From contig JAMKCF010000019.1 of the NCBI GenBank assembly GCA_023634235.1, positions 8,697,684-8,761,683 of the forward strand: a stretch of 64,000 nucleotides of DNA, written 5' to 3'. This stretch comes from Pisaster brevispinus (taxonomy: Eukaryota; Echinodermata; Asteroidea; Forcipulatida; Asteriidae). Below, piece by piece: positions 38,330-49,453 of this stretch (positions are counted from its first letter, which is position 1; each line of letters opens with the position of its first letter). Made by a program: the position numbers and the translations under genes. The notes beneath the pieces are model-generated. The model did not search any database. It saw nothing but the letters and a program-made list of their open reading frames with translations, and was not told the DNA's origin.

Positions 38330-40960
38330 AATTTTTGACAGTGGTCTAGTGGTTTAGACATCTTCACTAAAATGCAGAGGTCCTGGGTTTTGAATCCCAT
38401 CTAAGTAGTATGAATGTGGATTTTGTTCTGATGCGTAACAACTGAAAATGAGCGACTTAAAGATAGGGGGGGGGGTGCTCAACAAGGTAACAATTCTATA
38501 AACTTTGGAACCCATTATTGAACTATACAACAAACTAATTGAAATTTGACTGCTTGAAAATGGAGGGTTGGGTGAAATCATAAACGAGTATGTAAAATTA
38601 ATAAAGTCACACACTTTCTAATCAATGTAAAATCTTGAACATTGACATCTGCTATATAATTCAAGGGTCATGGGTTCGAATCCCACCCAAGTAGCATACC
38701 TATGTTTTTTTTTTCCCGCAGGAAAGTAAAAACAATTGAAAGTGAACCACCTCAAATTGGGGGGGGGGGTCAATCAGTTTACTATGAATGCAAAATGAAA
38801 GACAGCTTCTAATCAATCTAAACTTGTAACATCTTTGTCAGTTTTATGAATTGTGGACTATTAATTAGACTACATGTATACTGCAACACATGAATGTTTG
38901 AAAATAAAGGGAAGGGATTGTTCAGTTAACTAAAAGCATAATGTAAAAACACTGAAAGCATAAATGAAAAAATGTAAAATGGTCAATCCTACAAAATAGT
39001 TCAAAATGTCAACACTGCTGGGTTGGGGGAGGGCGTTGAACTCCTAAACCAGTGCGCAAAATTAATCAAACTATAAATCCGCAATTTCAAACATGATCAG
39101 TCATACAAATGCAGACATTTTAAAAAGAGTATTGCAACTAAATAAAAATTAACCTAAAACTTAAAATGGGTGGGAGAGACAATTGGTTAATTAAATTCCA
39201 AAAGGAATTAGAATTTCTAATTAATGTAACACATTAAACAGTGGTCTAGTTTAGACAGCAGGGGTCCTGGCTTCAAGTGGCATGACTTCCAAATAAAGGG
39301 GGGGGGGTAACTACAATGCAAAAATGAAAGAGAATTTGGAAGAATTTCGTCAGCATTTTCTCAATTCTATAAATTTTGGGACCCATGTTATACACTACTG
39401 CAAAATAATTGAAAGTTGACTACTGACATGATAAGGAGGGAGCAGCTTGGTCTGTTAACTAAATTCAAAATGTCAAGGGGTAAGGGGGGGTTGAAATAGA
39501 AAACTACACTGCAACATTCATGAAATTACAAACTAGCTAAAATTGACAATTTTTGTAGAACATGATCATTTCTACAAATGCAGCAATTTTAACTAGAGAA
39601 ATGTAGGGGTATTCATGAGTAAATTAATGCAAGTAATTGAAAGTGAAAGACATAAAAATGGCAGGGGGAACTTTCATGCAAAAATGTAAAAGAATTTCTA
39701 AGTAATGTAAAATTTGAATTACACGGGGGCCTATGTTGCCCCTTGTCTTGGCCATGTAGAAATGCCCTTTGCAAAATGAGAATGGTCTTGCCCTCTCAAG
39801 TATGAAATTCCAGGCCTGCATCTTTGTCAATTCTCTACATTTTGGGACCCATAACTAAACTAAACTGCAAAATAATTGAAAGTTGACTGCTTAAAAATCG
39901 AGGGAACTTAAATAAATGCAGAATGCGAAGTAATGAAAGCAAAACACTAATAAATGAAAACATTCTAATTGCCAATCCTACAAAATCATTTAAGAAAATC
40001 AACACTACTGGGTGGGGTTTAAAATCATGAACCACATGCGAAATAAATGAGGTTATAAATCCAACAAAATCAAAAATTTCAAATAGGCTATGATCAATCC
40101 TACAAATGCCGCAATTTTAAAAAGAATGGTGTAAGTGTATTCATGAGTAATTTATGCAAGCAACTGAAGTGGGGTATCAATGAGGGAACCACACTTAAAA
40201 CTGCAAAGAGTGAACTATAAAGCAAAAATGAAAAATAATGCAAAATAAATGTAAAGTTTTAAACAGTGGTCTAAAGGTTTAGACATGCAGGAGTCCTCAG
40301 GCTTCCAATCCCACCAAAGTATACTTGTGGATTTTTCTTTTAAAGCAAAACAACTGAAAGTGAAAGTGAACTACTTAAAAGGGGGAGGCAATTATTTGAC
40401 TATTAATGCATTGATGATTAGAGAGCTTCTTACAAACTGAATGTCAATTTGTAAACATCTTTGTCAATTCTATAAATTTCAATACTGCAACTATGGCAAA
40501 TCCTACATTGTTCAAAGATTTCAAACTGCTGGGTTGGGGTGGGGGTGAAATCATAAACTAGTATGCAAAATAAATTAAACAATAAATCTGCAAAAATTGA
40601 AAATTTCAAACATGCTCAATCCTACAAATGCAGCAATGTTAACAAGAATACTGCAGGGGTATTCATCATGCTAAACTAGTGCAAATAACTGAGGAGGTTC
40701 AACTTGTTGACAATAATGCAAAAAGCGAAAATTTATAATCAATGTATAATTTTAAAAAGATGTAGTGATTCAGACATCTACTCTAGCGTGCAGGGGCTCT
40801 GGGTTTTGAATATCCAAACAGTAGGGCCTATGCCTGTAGATCGTTTCTGCAAAACTCAGAAACTCATTACAATGCATCATAACTTGAAGAATGGGGAGGG
40901 GGGGAGGAATTACTCAACTTTTAACGCTTAAATGATAGAGAATTTATAATCTTTTAACAA
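38330..40960 (+). repeat. Cluster of decayed tRNA-related SINE-like units with poly-G tracts
   Basis: At least five related segments start near 38,335, 38,640, 39,235, 40,260 and 40,755. Each has GTGGTCTA(G)-GTTTAGACAT (A-box-like), then GGTCCTGGG-TTTGAATCCCA (B-box-like), then AGTAG(T)ATG--TGTGGATTTT, an AACTGAAAGTGA stretch and a run of 7-11 G. Another copy is split by the element at 41,035. The tRNA-like part resembles the intact units at 51.6-51.9 kb, so they may share an origin. All are too decayed to be tRNA genes. Confidence 0.6.
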
Positions 40961-41034
40961 TTCTAGACAGTGGTCTCGACATTTGCTCTAGAAAGCAGCA
41001 GTACTGCATACTGGTTTCGCATCACAGACAAGTA

Positions 41035-42090
41035 CAGTTATTTGACCAGTTCGGGATCATTGACCAGTTCGGGATCACTTCAACTTTGCAACAACCCCAT
41101 AATTAAGTTACTTCTCACATTACCAATTTCTGTTGATACATGTGAAGAATAACATGCAATAAACCAACAAACCCAATATAAGGTTCCAAACTTCATCAAC
41201 AAATAAATTATAGCCATTTTCTTGAAGTTTGTCTGCGATTTTGATCATTATTTTAAAAAAAAATGTTGGTTGAAAAACGCTGTTAAAACTTCTCACCTTT
41301 AAAATATGAACGCCAGGGCGAATACAATTTATGTTAAATGCTTAGAATATGTTTAAAATATTTCAGGTAAATACTGAGCAGTCGTCTTGTTTTTTTGAGG
41401 AGACGAAATTACCGAAATCGTCTTTTGGGGGGCATCGTACCCTTGACCAGTTCGGGATCACTCACTACTCAGCATCTCTCATTGCGTCAAATGGTGCCGC
41501 ACTCAGTGAGGTAAAATCTTACTGCTGCAGTCGAAAGTTTATTTGTTGCTTTTAAGATACATTTCTTCAACAAATTCTTGTAGGAATATTGTTTTTTTGT
41601 GAGAAAATGAAACTTGGAGGAGGAAATTGCGACTGTAAGAATAGATATTTGGGTCAATGTTGCTTTTAGGCGTGCTTCACCTTTTCATTTGCCTTTGCTG
41701 TTGTTTTGTGTTTTCGTTGCTGGATTTTTGCGCTGCTGTTGAATACACTTGCATGAAATTCTCTGGAGAAAGGAAGTCCATGTCCATGCCAACACACTTG
41801 TGAAGTTTGTGTCCTTGAGAGACAGTTTTATGAATGGGAGTATTGGTTTGCAATAGAGGGCAAGCTACTGATTCAGAATAGAATCAACTGATCCTAAACT
41901 GGTCAAACAGGTGACAATACTTTTCTCAAAGCCTCTTCAAAAGTACTAATCTTTTTTTGTCAGTGGATACTTGGTGAGTTTTATAACATGTTTAGGTAAA
42001 CTGATAAACTTTTTTGTTTAAAATGTCAAAGAGATTGCAACCAAAAACAATGTGAATTCAAAAAGTGATCCCGAACTGGTCAAATGACTG
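41035..42090. mobile_element. Non-autonomous Tc1/mariner-type element, TA target site
   Basis: The 1,056-bp element is bounded by TA (41,033-41,034 and 42,091-42,092). Inverted ends read CAGTTATTTGACCAGTTCGG on the left and, on the other strand, CAGTCATTTGACCAGTTCGG on the right. The motif TTGACCAGTTCGGGATCA occurs at 41,042, 41,060 and 41,443, and inverted at 41,890 (two mismatches) and 42,066. No transposase frame is present. It sits inside a SINE-like unit, whose AGTAGTATGCCTGTGGATTT continues right after the element. Confidence 0.85.
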
Positions 42091-42092
42091 TA

Positions 42093-43390
42093 CTAGTAGT
42101 ATGCCTGTGGATTTGATCAATTTTAGATGAATATTTTGAAATAAAAGTCATAGCAAGCAGTTGGGATATTTCATGCATGAATTTGTAAAGCAATTTGTTG
42201 AACTCTTCAATTAACACTAGCTGCAATAATCACAGGTCATGCCACGTTGTCATGTCCTTTAGACCCAAGAGTAAGAGTTACGGCTGACTGACCATGGCAC
42301 AAGTTATAAAAAATAATGACAAAATATTTCACATAAAAACAATTTTCTTTTAGCTATATTCAAAGTGTTACAAGTGGTTGAACCAACCACAATTAAATTG
42401 TTGAGAATTTATGCGGTACAATTTTAACCTCATCATTGGACCCATGTTTTGACCGAGTCCGACCCAATTCCAAGTTCATAATTATTGTTTATTTTGGACA
42501 GTGGTACAGCTTCAGTACATGGTGAAACATTATAAAAGTTCTACAACCATTTTATCTCAATAAATATGCCCACAAAGCCATCCTGACGCGTTTTAGTTTT
42601 CAAAAATTAAACCAAAATCCAACATGGCGCTACTGACGCATGTGACACTGTCACTGCAGTGCAAAGTCAATTCCCCCCTCCATTGAAATACAAGTTTTTG
42701 TTGGTAATTTTAATAATTGTTTTCAACTTGCGTATTGTATGTCTTTCTTGAATAAACTGCTCGTCCTTCCTCTCGAAGAATGCTGGAAATTCGAACACTA
42801 AACGGCAATAAAACGGTGGTTTTCGGTTGATACCAATGGCAGCCACGTCGTAACTGAAGCCAGTCGAGTTTGACTGAAACCTAGTGCGCCCACATACACG
42901 CACCAGCTACTTTCTAAGACGATAGAACAAAAAGGGCAGCATACCACCGATCGTACTATACGTTCGCTTAATACACATACCGTGAAGTCAACCAGCCAAC
43001 AGGCTGAAAAGAATGCATTACTGAATCTTTCAAAAAGCAAGTATTTTTCAGAAACAGGGATTGTTGCATAACATCCAGGAAATTTCAACACTAGGCGAAA
43101 GCTGCAATGCGCTTTTTTTTAGTAGTCCCCTATTTCAATGTGAGGCATTCCTTACAACATGTGATTGTCTTTTGGGAAAAACTTGAAAACAGTTGGCCGT
43201 TTTTATCCGTTGAAGTAAATTACTTCGTAAAGCCCAAAATTATATTAAAAATTGTCATTGAAATAAAACTTAATTTAAATGTTAAAGACATACCCATTGT
43301 TTTTGTAACGGTGTTTATTGTTCGTAAAAATGATAACGATCGGTCAATTATTACTATATAAATAATGGATGAGCAGGTAGCTCACAGCCT
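42093..43390. other. No gene recognised
   Basis: AT-rich sequence. Open frames of 78-97 codons on the minus strand at 42,667-43,091 have no recognisable similarity or splice support. Confidence 0.4.
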
Positions 43391-43653
43391 TTAGCAGGCC
43401 CGTAACCAGGAATTATTAGATATACTTCTATGATTTCATTTTATCACAGCATGAATAAGAAAGGTCACTTTGGGGAGGGGGAGGGGTGTGGGGTGGGGAT
43501 ATGAAAAAAGTACATCTGCGCGGGGGGGGGGGATGGAAGATTTTTTTGAAAATGAAAGCCCAATTCAGGCCGTTTGTCCATTTTTGCGCCTATTTTTGTG
43601 TGCACTATTAAACAATGGATTGACGCCCTGCCCCCATACTTACGAGCCTGCTT
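43391..43653. mobile_element. Short inverted-repeat element (MITE candidate)
   Basis: Left end TTAGCAGGCCCGTAACC and right end ACTTACGAGCCTGCTT are imperfect inverted repeats (AGCAGGCCCGTAA versus AGCAGGCTCGTAA). The interior is G-rich (GGGGAGGGGGAGGGGTGTGG) and codes for nothing recognisable. Target duplication is unclear, so the superfamily is not assigned. Confidence 0.55.
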
Positions 43654-43731
43654 CATGGTATAGTTTCATTCATTGATATTTTATTACAGGCCAAAGGAAA
43701 CAACATAACTCTTTTTCCAACGCCCCCCCAA

Positions 43732-43772
43732 CCCCCACCCCACCCCACCCCACCCCACCCCACCCCACCCCA
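43732..43772 (+). repeat. (CCCCA)n microsatellite
   Basis: About eight head-to-tail CCCCA units following an irregular C-rich stretch. The minus strand is (TGGGG)n, a good G-quadruplex former. Confidence 0.9.
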
Positions 43773-44696
43773 ATGGCCCCCCTCCCAACATTCCCCATTC
43801 CCACTAAAGGATTTGGCACAAAGAGGGAAATCCCCTTTAAAGTCGACTGGCGCATGTCCATCTCTTGGGGGCCTTTTCCCAATCGTTTAGCCGATCGTTG
43901 ATCTTGGTTTGTTGACGGAAGTGGATCAACACGTGCAGGGCTGACAATCTCCACACAAACAAATACTAATCAGGTATTCTAATATGCATAATTATTATGG
44001 TTAGATTAACGGTGGACGGGTTAAAGTTACATTTTAAACTTCGATCCCGTATTTTATGAGGAAAAATTTGTGAAAGTCTAGTCTGAGTTACTGGACCCAA
44101 CAACGCTGTTTATCAAACAAGTTGTACTTTCTAATTCCATCTACAATGTATCTACAAAAACGCCAAAAAAATGTCACAAATGTTCAAAAGGCGTTGTTTG
44201 GTCCAGTAACTCGGACTATTACAATTCGGAGGTAGGAGCTAGATGGGGGTAAACAACATCAGACATTATGAATTTTTGAATGAATTGAAAAAGAATTTTC
44301 GTTTGCATTGTTTAAAGATGCAGACCTTTCTTTGATAGTACAATCCACCACTCGATCTGCAGTGTTTGAAAACAAATCTATGATGGAGATAAACAAGAGA
44401 ATAAACTATAAAATAAGAAATTAAACTTATTCATTATATAACAATATTTGATGGAACTAAACAACAGAACAACTGAACAAGGAGTTATGAAGTTTAAAAA
44501 AACTCCACACATTGAACTTTGTTGCTTTTTTCTCGTTTGTTCATTAGGGCTAGGCTATAATTTCAAAACATGGTATATGTTCACACTTTAAGACTGAAAA
44601 CAAACTGAACATGTGTTGTTAATTCTTTGTTAAGGTTTGTAAGTTTCAATCGTAATCTTAATTAATGATGTTTAATCTTCTTCAATCTTTCCTTAG
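43773..44696. other. No gene recognised; presumed upstream intron of the LRR gene
   Basis: AT-rich, ending in the pyrimidine-rich acceptor TCAATCTTTCCTTAG at 44,696. No repeat or element ends recognised. Confidence 0.4.
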
Positions 44697-46023
44697 TATG
44701 CCAGCAACTGGATTGAAAAAGACTGGAGAAAGTAGTCAAAGTGATGCATATGATCCTTCCACTGAAGCTGTGATTCACTTGAAAATAAAAGAAGCCAGGG
44801 TATAATATTATGGTTGCTTGACCCTAAATCAAATTAAACTTCGACGTATACCAAGTGAACTAGTGGATAAGTTAAACTCCCTTAAACATCTGTACTTAAG
44901 TGGCTGTGGACTTGGAGGACATCTTCCGTCATGCCTCACCCAACTTCAACAGTTAGAAACTCTGGACATCTCGCAGAATGCCATCAGTGAAATACCTCAA
45001 TACACCTGTGAAGAAGTGACCAGTCTGATCACCTTAGATTTCAGTTTCAACAGGGTGATAACCGTGCCCAAGACAATCAGCTGCTTGCAGAATCTTGAGG
45101 AGCTCACTACAGCTCATAATAAGATTGTGGTTTTACCATCTTGCATCAGGGACTTGGCTCGTCTGAAGGTACTGAACTTGACTAAGAATCTCCTTGGGGA
45201 TGTTCCAGGAGAGATATTTGCAGGGAGGATGTCTTGCAGTTTGATCACTCTAAAGCTCGGTGGAAATTTGATTAGGACTCTCCCAGCAGAGGCAGGCTTA
45301 CTCCACAACTTAGAAGAGCTTGACTCGAGTGAAAATTGCTGTGTTTATTTGCCATCAGCAATGAGGTCGCTTAGGAAACTAAAAGCCTTCCACCATGCCG
45401 GTGGGTATTTGAACCCTTTTAAATTGAACTAAGGGCTTCTTTCACATGAAAGGAAACATTGAATTGCTTAATGAATAAAATACCAATATTTCAAATGGTT
45501 TCTCTCTAAAAGAGAGGGAACAGCAGCGTAGCCGGGGGGGGGGGGATGTGTGCACCCCACAAATTTCCAGTGCCCCCCCCCTCCACGAAAAAAATCGTGA
45601 TAGTGCTCACAAAAATAATTCGAAAAAGAAAAGAGAAAAAAAGAGGAAAATGCGTGTTAATCGGGATCGCTACCGTGGCCACAAAAGATCATAAGAGGAT
45701 GGTGGCCCCCTGCATGACCCCACCACTGACAAACCCTTTCCCCCTGGGCCCTCCCACATAAAAGCAATGCCCCCTGTGCCCCCACACCAAAAAAGGTCTG
45801 GCTACGTCGCTGGGGAGGAACTTTTTAAATAATCTTTGATTCAACAAAATGACAGTTGGGTCAACATCATCTCCAGTAAACATCCCTTATGCAATGTTTT
45901 CTTTTACCAGGTAATGACTGGATGATGTGCCCACCACATATACCGGGTGTGCCTGCCAAGAAACAGTCAAGCTTTGGATGCAAGGCTCTGGAGAAACTCT
46001 ACACCTACGTGTATCCACAATAA
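44697..46023 (+). pseudogene. Leucine-rich-repeat protein, last two exons, with an in-frame stop
   Basis: Exon 44,697-45,400 follows acceptor CTTTCCTTAG and ends at donor G|GTGGGT. Exon 45,911-46,023 follows acceptor TTTTCTTTTACCAG and ends with TAA at 46,021. Phases agree: a Gly codon is split across the junction, joining FHHAG to NDWMMCPPHIPG. The encoded protein has about seven LRRs of the LxxLxLxxNxIxxIP type (LKHLYLSGCGL, LETLDISQNAISEIP, LITLDFSFNRVITVP, LKVLNLTKNLLGDVP, LITLKLGGNLIRTLP), and then a short tail after a CPP motif. LRRs of this kind mediate protein contacts. The frame upstream (from ATG 44,698, with the LRR-typical IKEAR) is interrupted by TAA at 44,803-44,805. This suggests a pseudogene, a null allele or a sequence error. 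Earlier exons may exist. Confidence 0.7.
45521..45812. mobile_element. Inverted-repeat element (MITE candidate) in the LRR intron
   Basis: Ends CAGCAGCGTAGCC (45,521-45,533) and GGCTACGTCGCTG (45,800-45,812) are inverted repeats with two mismatches in 13. The left end is followed by a run of 12 G; the interior has C-rich blocks. Ends of the type CAGCGACGTAGCC are common on repeats in marine invertebrates. No transposase and no certain target duplication were found. It lies wholly within the intron between the LRR exons. Confidence 0.6.
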
Positions 46024-46239
46024 GAAGCGGACTTACAAAGTGTGATTTAATAATATTCAAGGCAACAATTCTTTGGATTAACAGCAAGATACCGTAGGAC
46101 TACAGAGGCTCTGGGTTGAGTCTGTTCACTTTAGTCTTCTATTTTCTAAATGAAATTGTCATCACAATGATGTTATAAGAACTGAGTAGGATTACGGTTA
46201 TAATGCATCTAGGGTAGCGAACAGGATTATCACCTTATC

Positions 46240-46690
46240 ATAAACCATTCAATTCTCATATTGAGGCAGGTCTTTATCCTGAGGCATAAAGACAGGGGGC
46301 CAGTTTACATTCTTTCGACCTCAAAACATTGTGCAGTCTTGTCTGCTGACATCATAAAATAATTTACATGGTTCTTACATAGCTCACATATCCCAGTATC
46401 TTGATCAAGGTGCTTTACAACATTATTATCAAAGTTCATCAGACATACTATGCTTAGACAATTCCCCAACTTTTCTCAACTCCCTGGGGAGCATAGACCT
46501 CCCTCCCCTCAGCTGCTCATACTAGCCCTCTCAGGTTCCCATTTATACACCTGGGTAAAGAGAAGCAATTATGGTTAAATGCCTTGCTTAAGGACATAAG
46601 TTGACATGACCAGAATTGAACCCACTCTACTGATTCAGCCATCAGAACTGGAATTTGATGGAAAAGACCACTTGGCCACGACATGCCCAG
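46240..46690. repeat. Interspersed repeat with TTAAATGCCTTGCTTAAGGACA core
   Basis: Contains AAATGCCTTGCTTAAGGACA followed by AATTGAACCCACTC, a signature found on many copies of an interspersed repeat in marine invertebrate genomes. A second, diverged member with AAGTGTCTTGCTTAAGAACA lies at 48,125-48,360. Boundaries are approximate. Confidence 0.5.
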
Positions 46691-48124
46691 ATGATTGTCG
46701 AGGTCTGCCTATTTCGTTAAAGTGTATTCAGAGTAAAAAGTAATTTTGGGTGATTGATAATAATACCAACTTCATATTCAAAAGTTCACTTGATGACTTT
46801 TTGATAACTTCTTTTTCCAATTTTGAAACAAGCTTGTGTAAATACCAATGCTGAGTTTTTCTTGTAATGAGTTTTACTTATTAGTACCTAATTTATCAAC
46901 TTGTTCATTATAAACACAAAAAATGTTGGGGTTTGGATTAGCTGAAGTTAATCATTCAGGAAAAAAGAGTAAAGAGCATGGGTCCTGCCTTGATCAAGTG
47001 GTCCTAAAATCCCGAAACCTTTGGGTTTTACAATGATTTTGATTTTACTGTACCAAGCTTTCTACATCACCATAGAAAGTACAGTGTGTGAAACCCCCTC
47101 GCATGTCCCGTCTCCGACAGCTGCCTTACTGGACTGAAACAAAAGTGTAACTTTAGAGGAGAAATCACACACATGTACGAAAACAATATTATAGCCTGCA
47201 GGGCTAGAAATTTATACTGGACTGCAGACCTGAGGCCAGTGATTTCAGCGCCAATAAACTCACTATCAGACAAGTCCAGCAGTCTGTGTTTTTCAATTGA
47301 ATAATAAAAATACCTGACTGTCTATCCTTTTTAATTACAAAAAAGGTTGCTCAAATGTTGACTTTGAGTCTGATAAATGTTTTTCAATTCTAAAGACAAA
47401 TAAGATAAATCTTATCTTAGTGTTTTGTTCCAATAAAACCAGTTTATTGTATTGTTAAAACTGTTTAGATGTTTTACCCCCGGGTTTTGATTCTGGTCTT
47501 GTAAAAGAATTTCTGGTCCAGTGAACATTTTTACCTACAAGCCCTGTGGTCTTCTCTCCCCCCCCCCAAATCAAGCCCTGGCTTGGGTACCATTCCTGCA
47601 TGTTATTAATAACTGCATTTTGTCAAATGGCAAGGACATGACCAGAAACCCAAATGCAAGCAAGGATAGGTCACTTCCAATCGTACTTCTACCACTACTC
47701 ATTAGGATTAACCTTTCAACCTTGTAATTGATTGTGACGATTGAATGCAATACACAATAAACATTGTGTGAAAGATTTTGTGACCGTTCACATCAAGGAT
47801 AAGTTCAATTGCGACAATCAAATTAAGCAACCAGTGAGTTTTCTGTTTTTTAACTGCTTTTTTCCTGACATTTAGAGTATCTCAATCAAAAGCATTTTTT
47901 GAAGGATTTGTACAGGTACAAACTTTACAATGTGAGCTTTTTGCCTGAAACTAATTTGTTTTTTTCTATAATGGCCAATCCTTGATAAAGGTATGACACT
48001 TCCAAAGTCAGACTCAGGATTAAATTTTATTCTTGCAATAATAACTATAGTTTGTATGTAGCATTTTATCTACAATGCGTCCCAATGCCCTTATCATTAT
48101 TGATTTCCATGTTTTGAAGTATTT
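46691..48124. other. No gene recognised
   Basis: AT-rich intergenic sequence. No open frame or element that I can support; one run of 9 C near 47,560. Confidence 0.4.
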
Positions 48125-48360
48125 GAAATATGAGACCCATTTCTGTAGCACTTTGTATAGGGTTTACAAGGTGCTTTGGCGCATTTAGCTGCAACTGCCA
48201 GAAACACCAGGGCAAACCCCTTCTCTTAGCGATAAGTGTACTGGTTTTTTTTTACGTGCGTTACACAACACAAGGGACCAAAGGCTTATATGTCCCATCC
48301 AAAGGTCGAAGCAGTAATGGTTAAGTGTCTTGCTTAAGAACACAGTGTCAAGACTAAGCA
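48125..48360. repeat. Second interspersed repeat copy (CTTGCTTAAGAACA core)
   Basis: Shares GTTAAGTGTCTTGCTTAAGA and the preceding ATGTCCCATCCAAAGG-type context with the family member at 46,240-46,690. It is degraded and has no coding content. Confidence 0.5.
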
Positions 48361-48687
48361 ACCCTCCCCATGAAAATATATAGCAGCCTATAGAATTTCA
48401 ACACCCAATAAAGTAGTTAGAATCTTATCAAAGATCTGGTGCTATGCCAAGCTTAGTAGGGTTGACTGAATCCATCAGAATCAGGGAAACCAGGAGAAGG
48501 ATTTTGGGGAAGTTGGAAAACTTATTATAACTTAGATTGACATCTCAAGCTATCATGAAATGATTGATGAAACTACAACAATTTGTTTGTAGGATTTGAA
48601 ACTTTGCATGGTGGAAGTATAACTAAGTAAGGCTTATCTCTTTTGAGTAGTGTAGGTTCTGAAAAGAACCGGTGGTTAACGACTCAA

Positions 48688-48719
48688 CGTTTCGATCAGT
48701 ATGCTCTGATCGTCTTCAG
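48688..48719 (-). ncRNA. Hammerhead-ribozyme-like hairpin of the Penelope element
   Basis: On the element strand CTGAAGA is followed by C, then a perfect 6-bp hairpin GATCAG-AGCATA-CTGATC, then GAAACGTTGAGTC. CUGANGA, a stem and GAAA are the conserved core of hammerhead ribozymes, which are known from Penelope-like elements. The extra C and unclear stems I and III make activity uncertain. A downstream CGGTTCTTTTCAGAACC stretch forms a second hairpin. Confidence 0.45.
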
Positions 48720-48989
48720 GAGAATGCTGGACTCTGGGCTTGGCTCAGTGGTGCGCGAAGGCGGGAACAGGAACTGGATAAGCTGGGCTTAGCTCGGTGA
48801 AGAGTGTAGGCTGGAGCTGGGGCTAAGCCTCAACTGAAACCCACTAGTGGTGGGTAGGGAGTGTGTGCTCACTGAACTGAATCAGTTGTGGACAAGCACA
48901 GGGGAGGTGAGGGAACCTAGGGAAGACTGAGGGTCTAGAAGACCCAAGTCTAAGTGGTAGGGGATGTGACCTTGGATATAGGAGATCCA

Positions 48990-49453
48990 TTGGTCGGGAA
49001 GAGTGGGAGCCAAATGTCACTGATGTGGAAGCCTATGTCTTGAGGAACTGTGTTGTGCTTGTAGATCTCGATGGCCTCTCTGATCCGTCTTGGGTGCCAT
49101 GCCTGGATGGGAGCGATGAGTTCTGCAGCCTCCCAGTCTACTCGGTGGTCGGTGATGTTGGAGTGCTTGATGATGGCTGACTTCTCATATAAATCTCCCC
49201 TCCTTCCGTGTGCTCGATGTTCCTTGAGTCTTGTGGGAAGGTTACGCCCGGTTTCCCCGACATAAACCTACCCGCATTCACAGGGAATGCGGTAAACTCC
49301 TGCACGTGTGGAGGGACCTTGCTTGTTCTTGTGAGATTGAAGAGAGCTGTGAAGTTTCCTAGGAGCAGAGTGGTAAACAATGATCCCTGCTTGCCGGAAG
49401 ATACGCTGTAGACCATGGGAGGGGGGGGGGGGGGACCTAGGTAGGGCAAACAT
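48990..49453 (-). pseudogene. GIY-YIG endonuclease domain of the Penelope-like element (broken)
   Basis: It lies in a different frame from the RT; the shift is at a G run near 49,421-49,434. GVYRIPCECG and YVGETGR are the GIY and YIG motifs, followed by LKEHRAHGRR and REAIEIYKHN, which supply the usual Arg, His and Glu positions. The TAG at 49,268-49,270 replaces the residue just before VYVGETGR. The domain normally cleaves DNA to prime integration; this copy cannot be made intact. Confidence 0.82.

Noticed and set aside
42667..43091. Coding frames of 78 and 97 codons on the minus strand
   Set aside because: No splice support, no family resemblance, and the two overlap in different frames.
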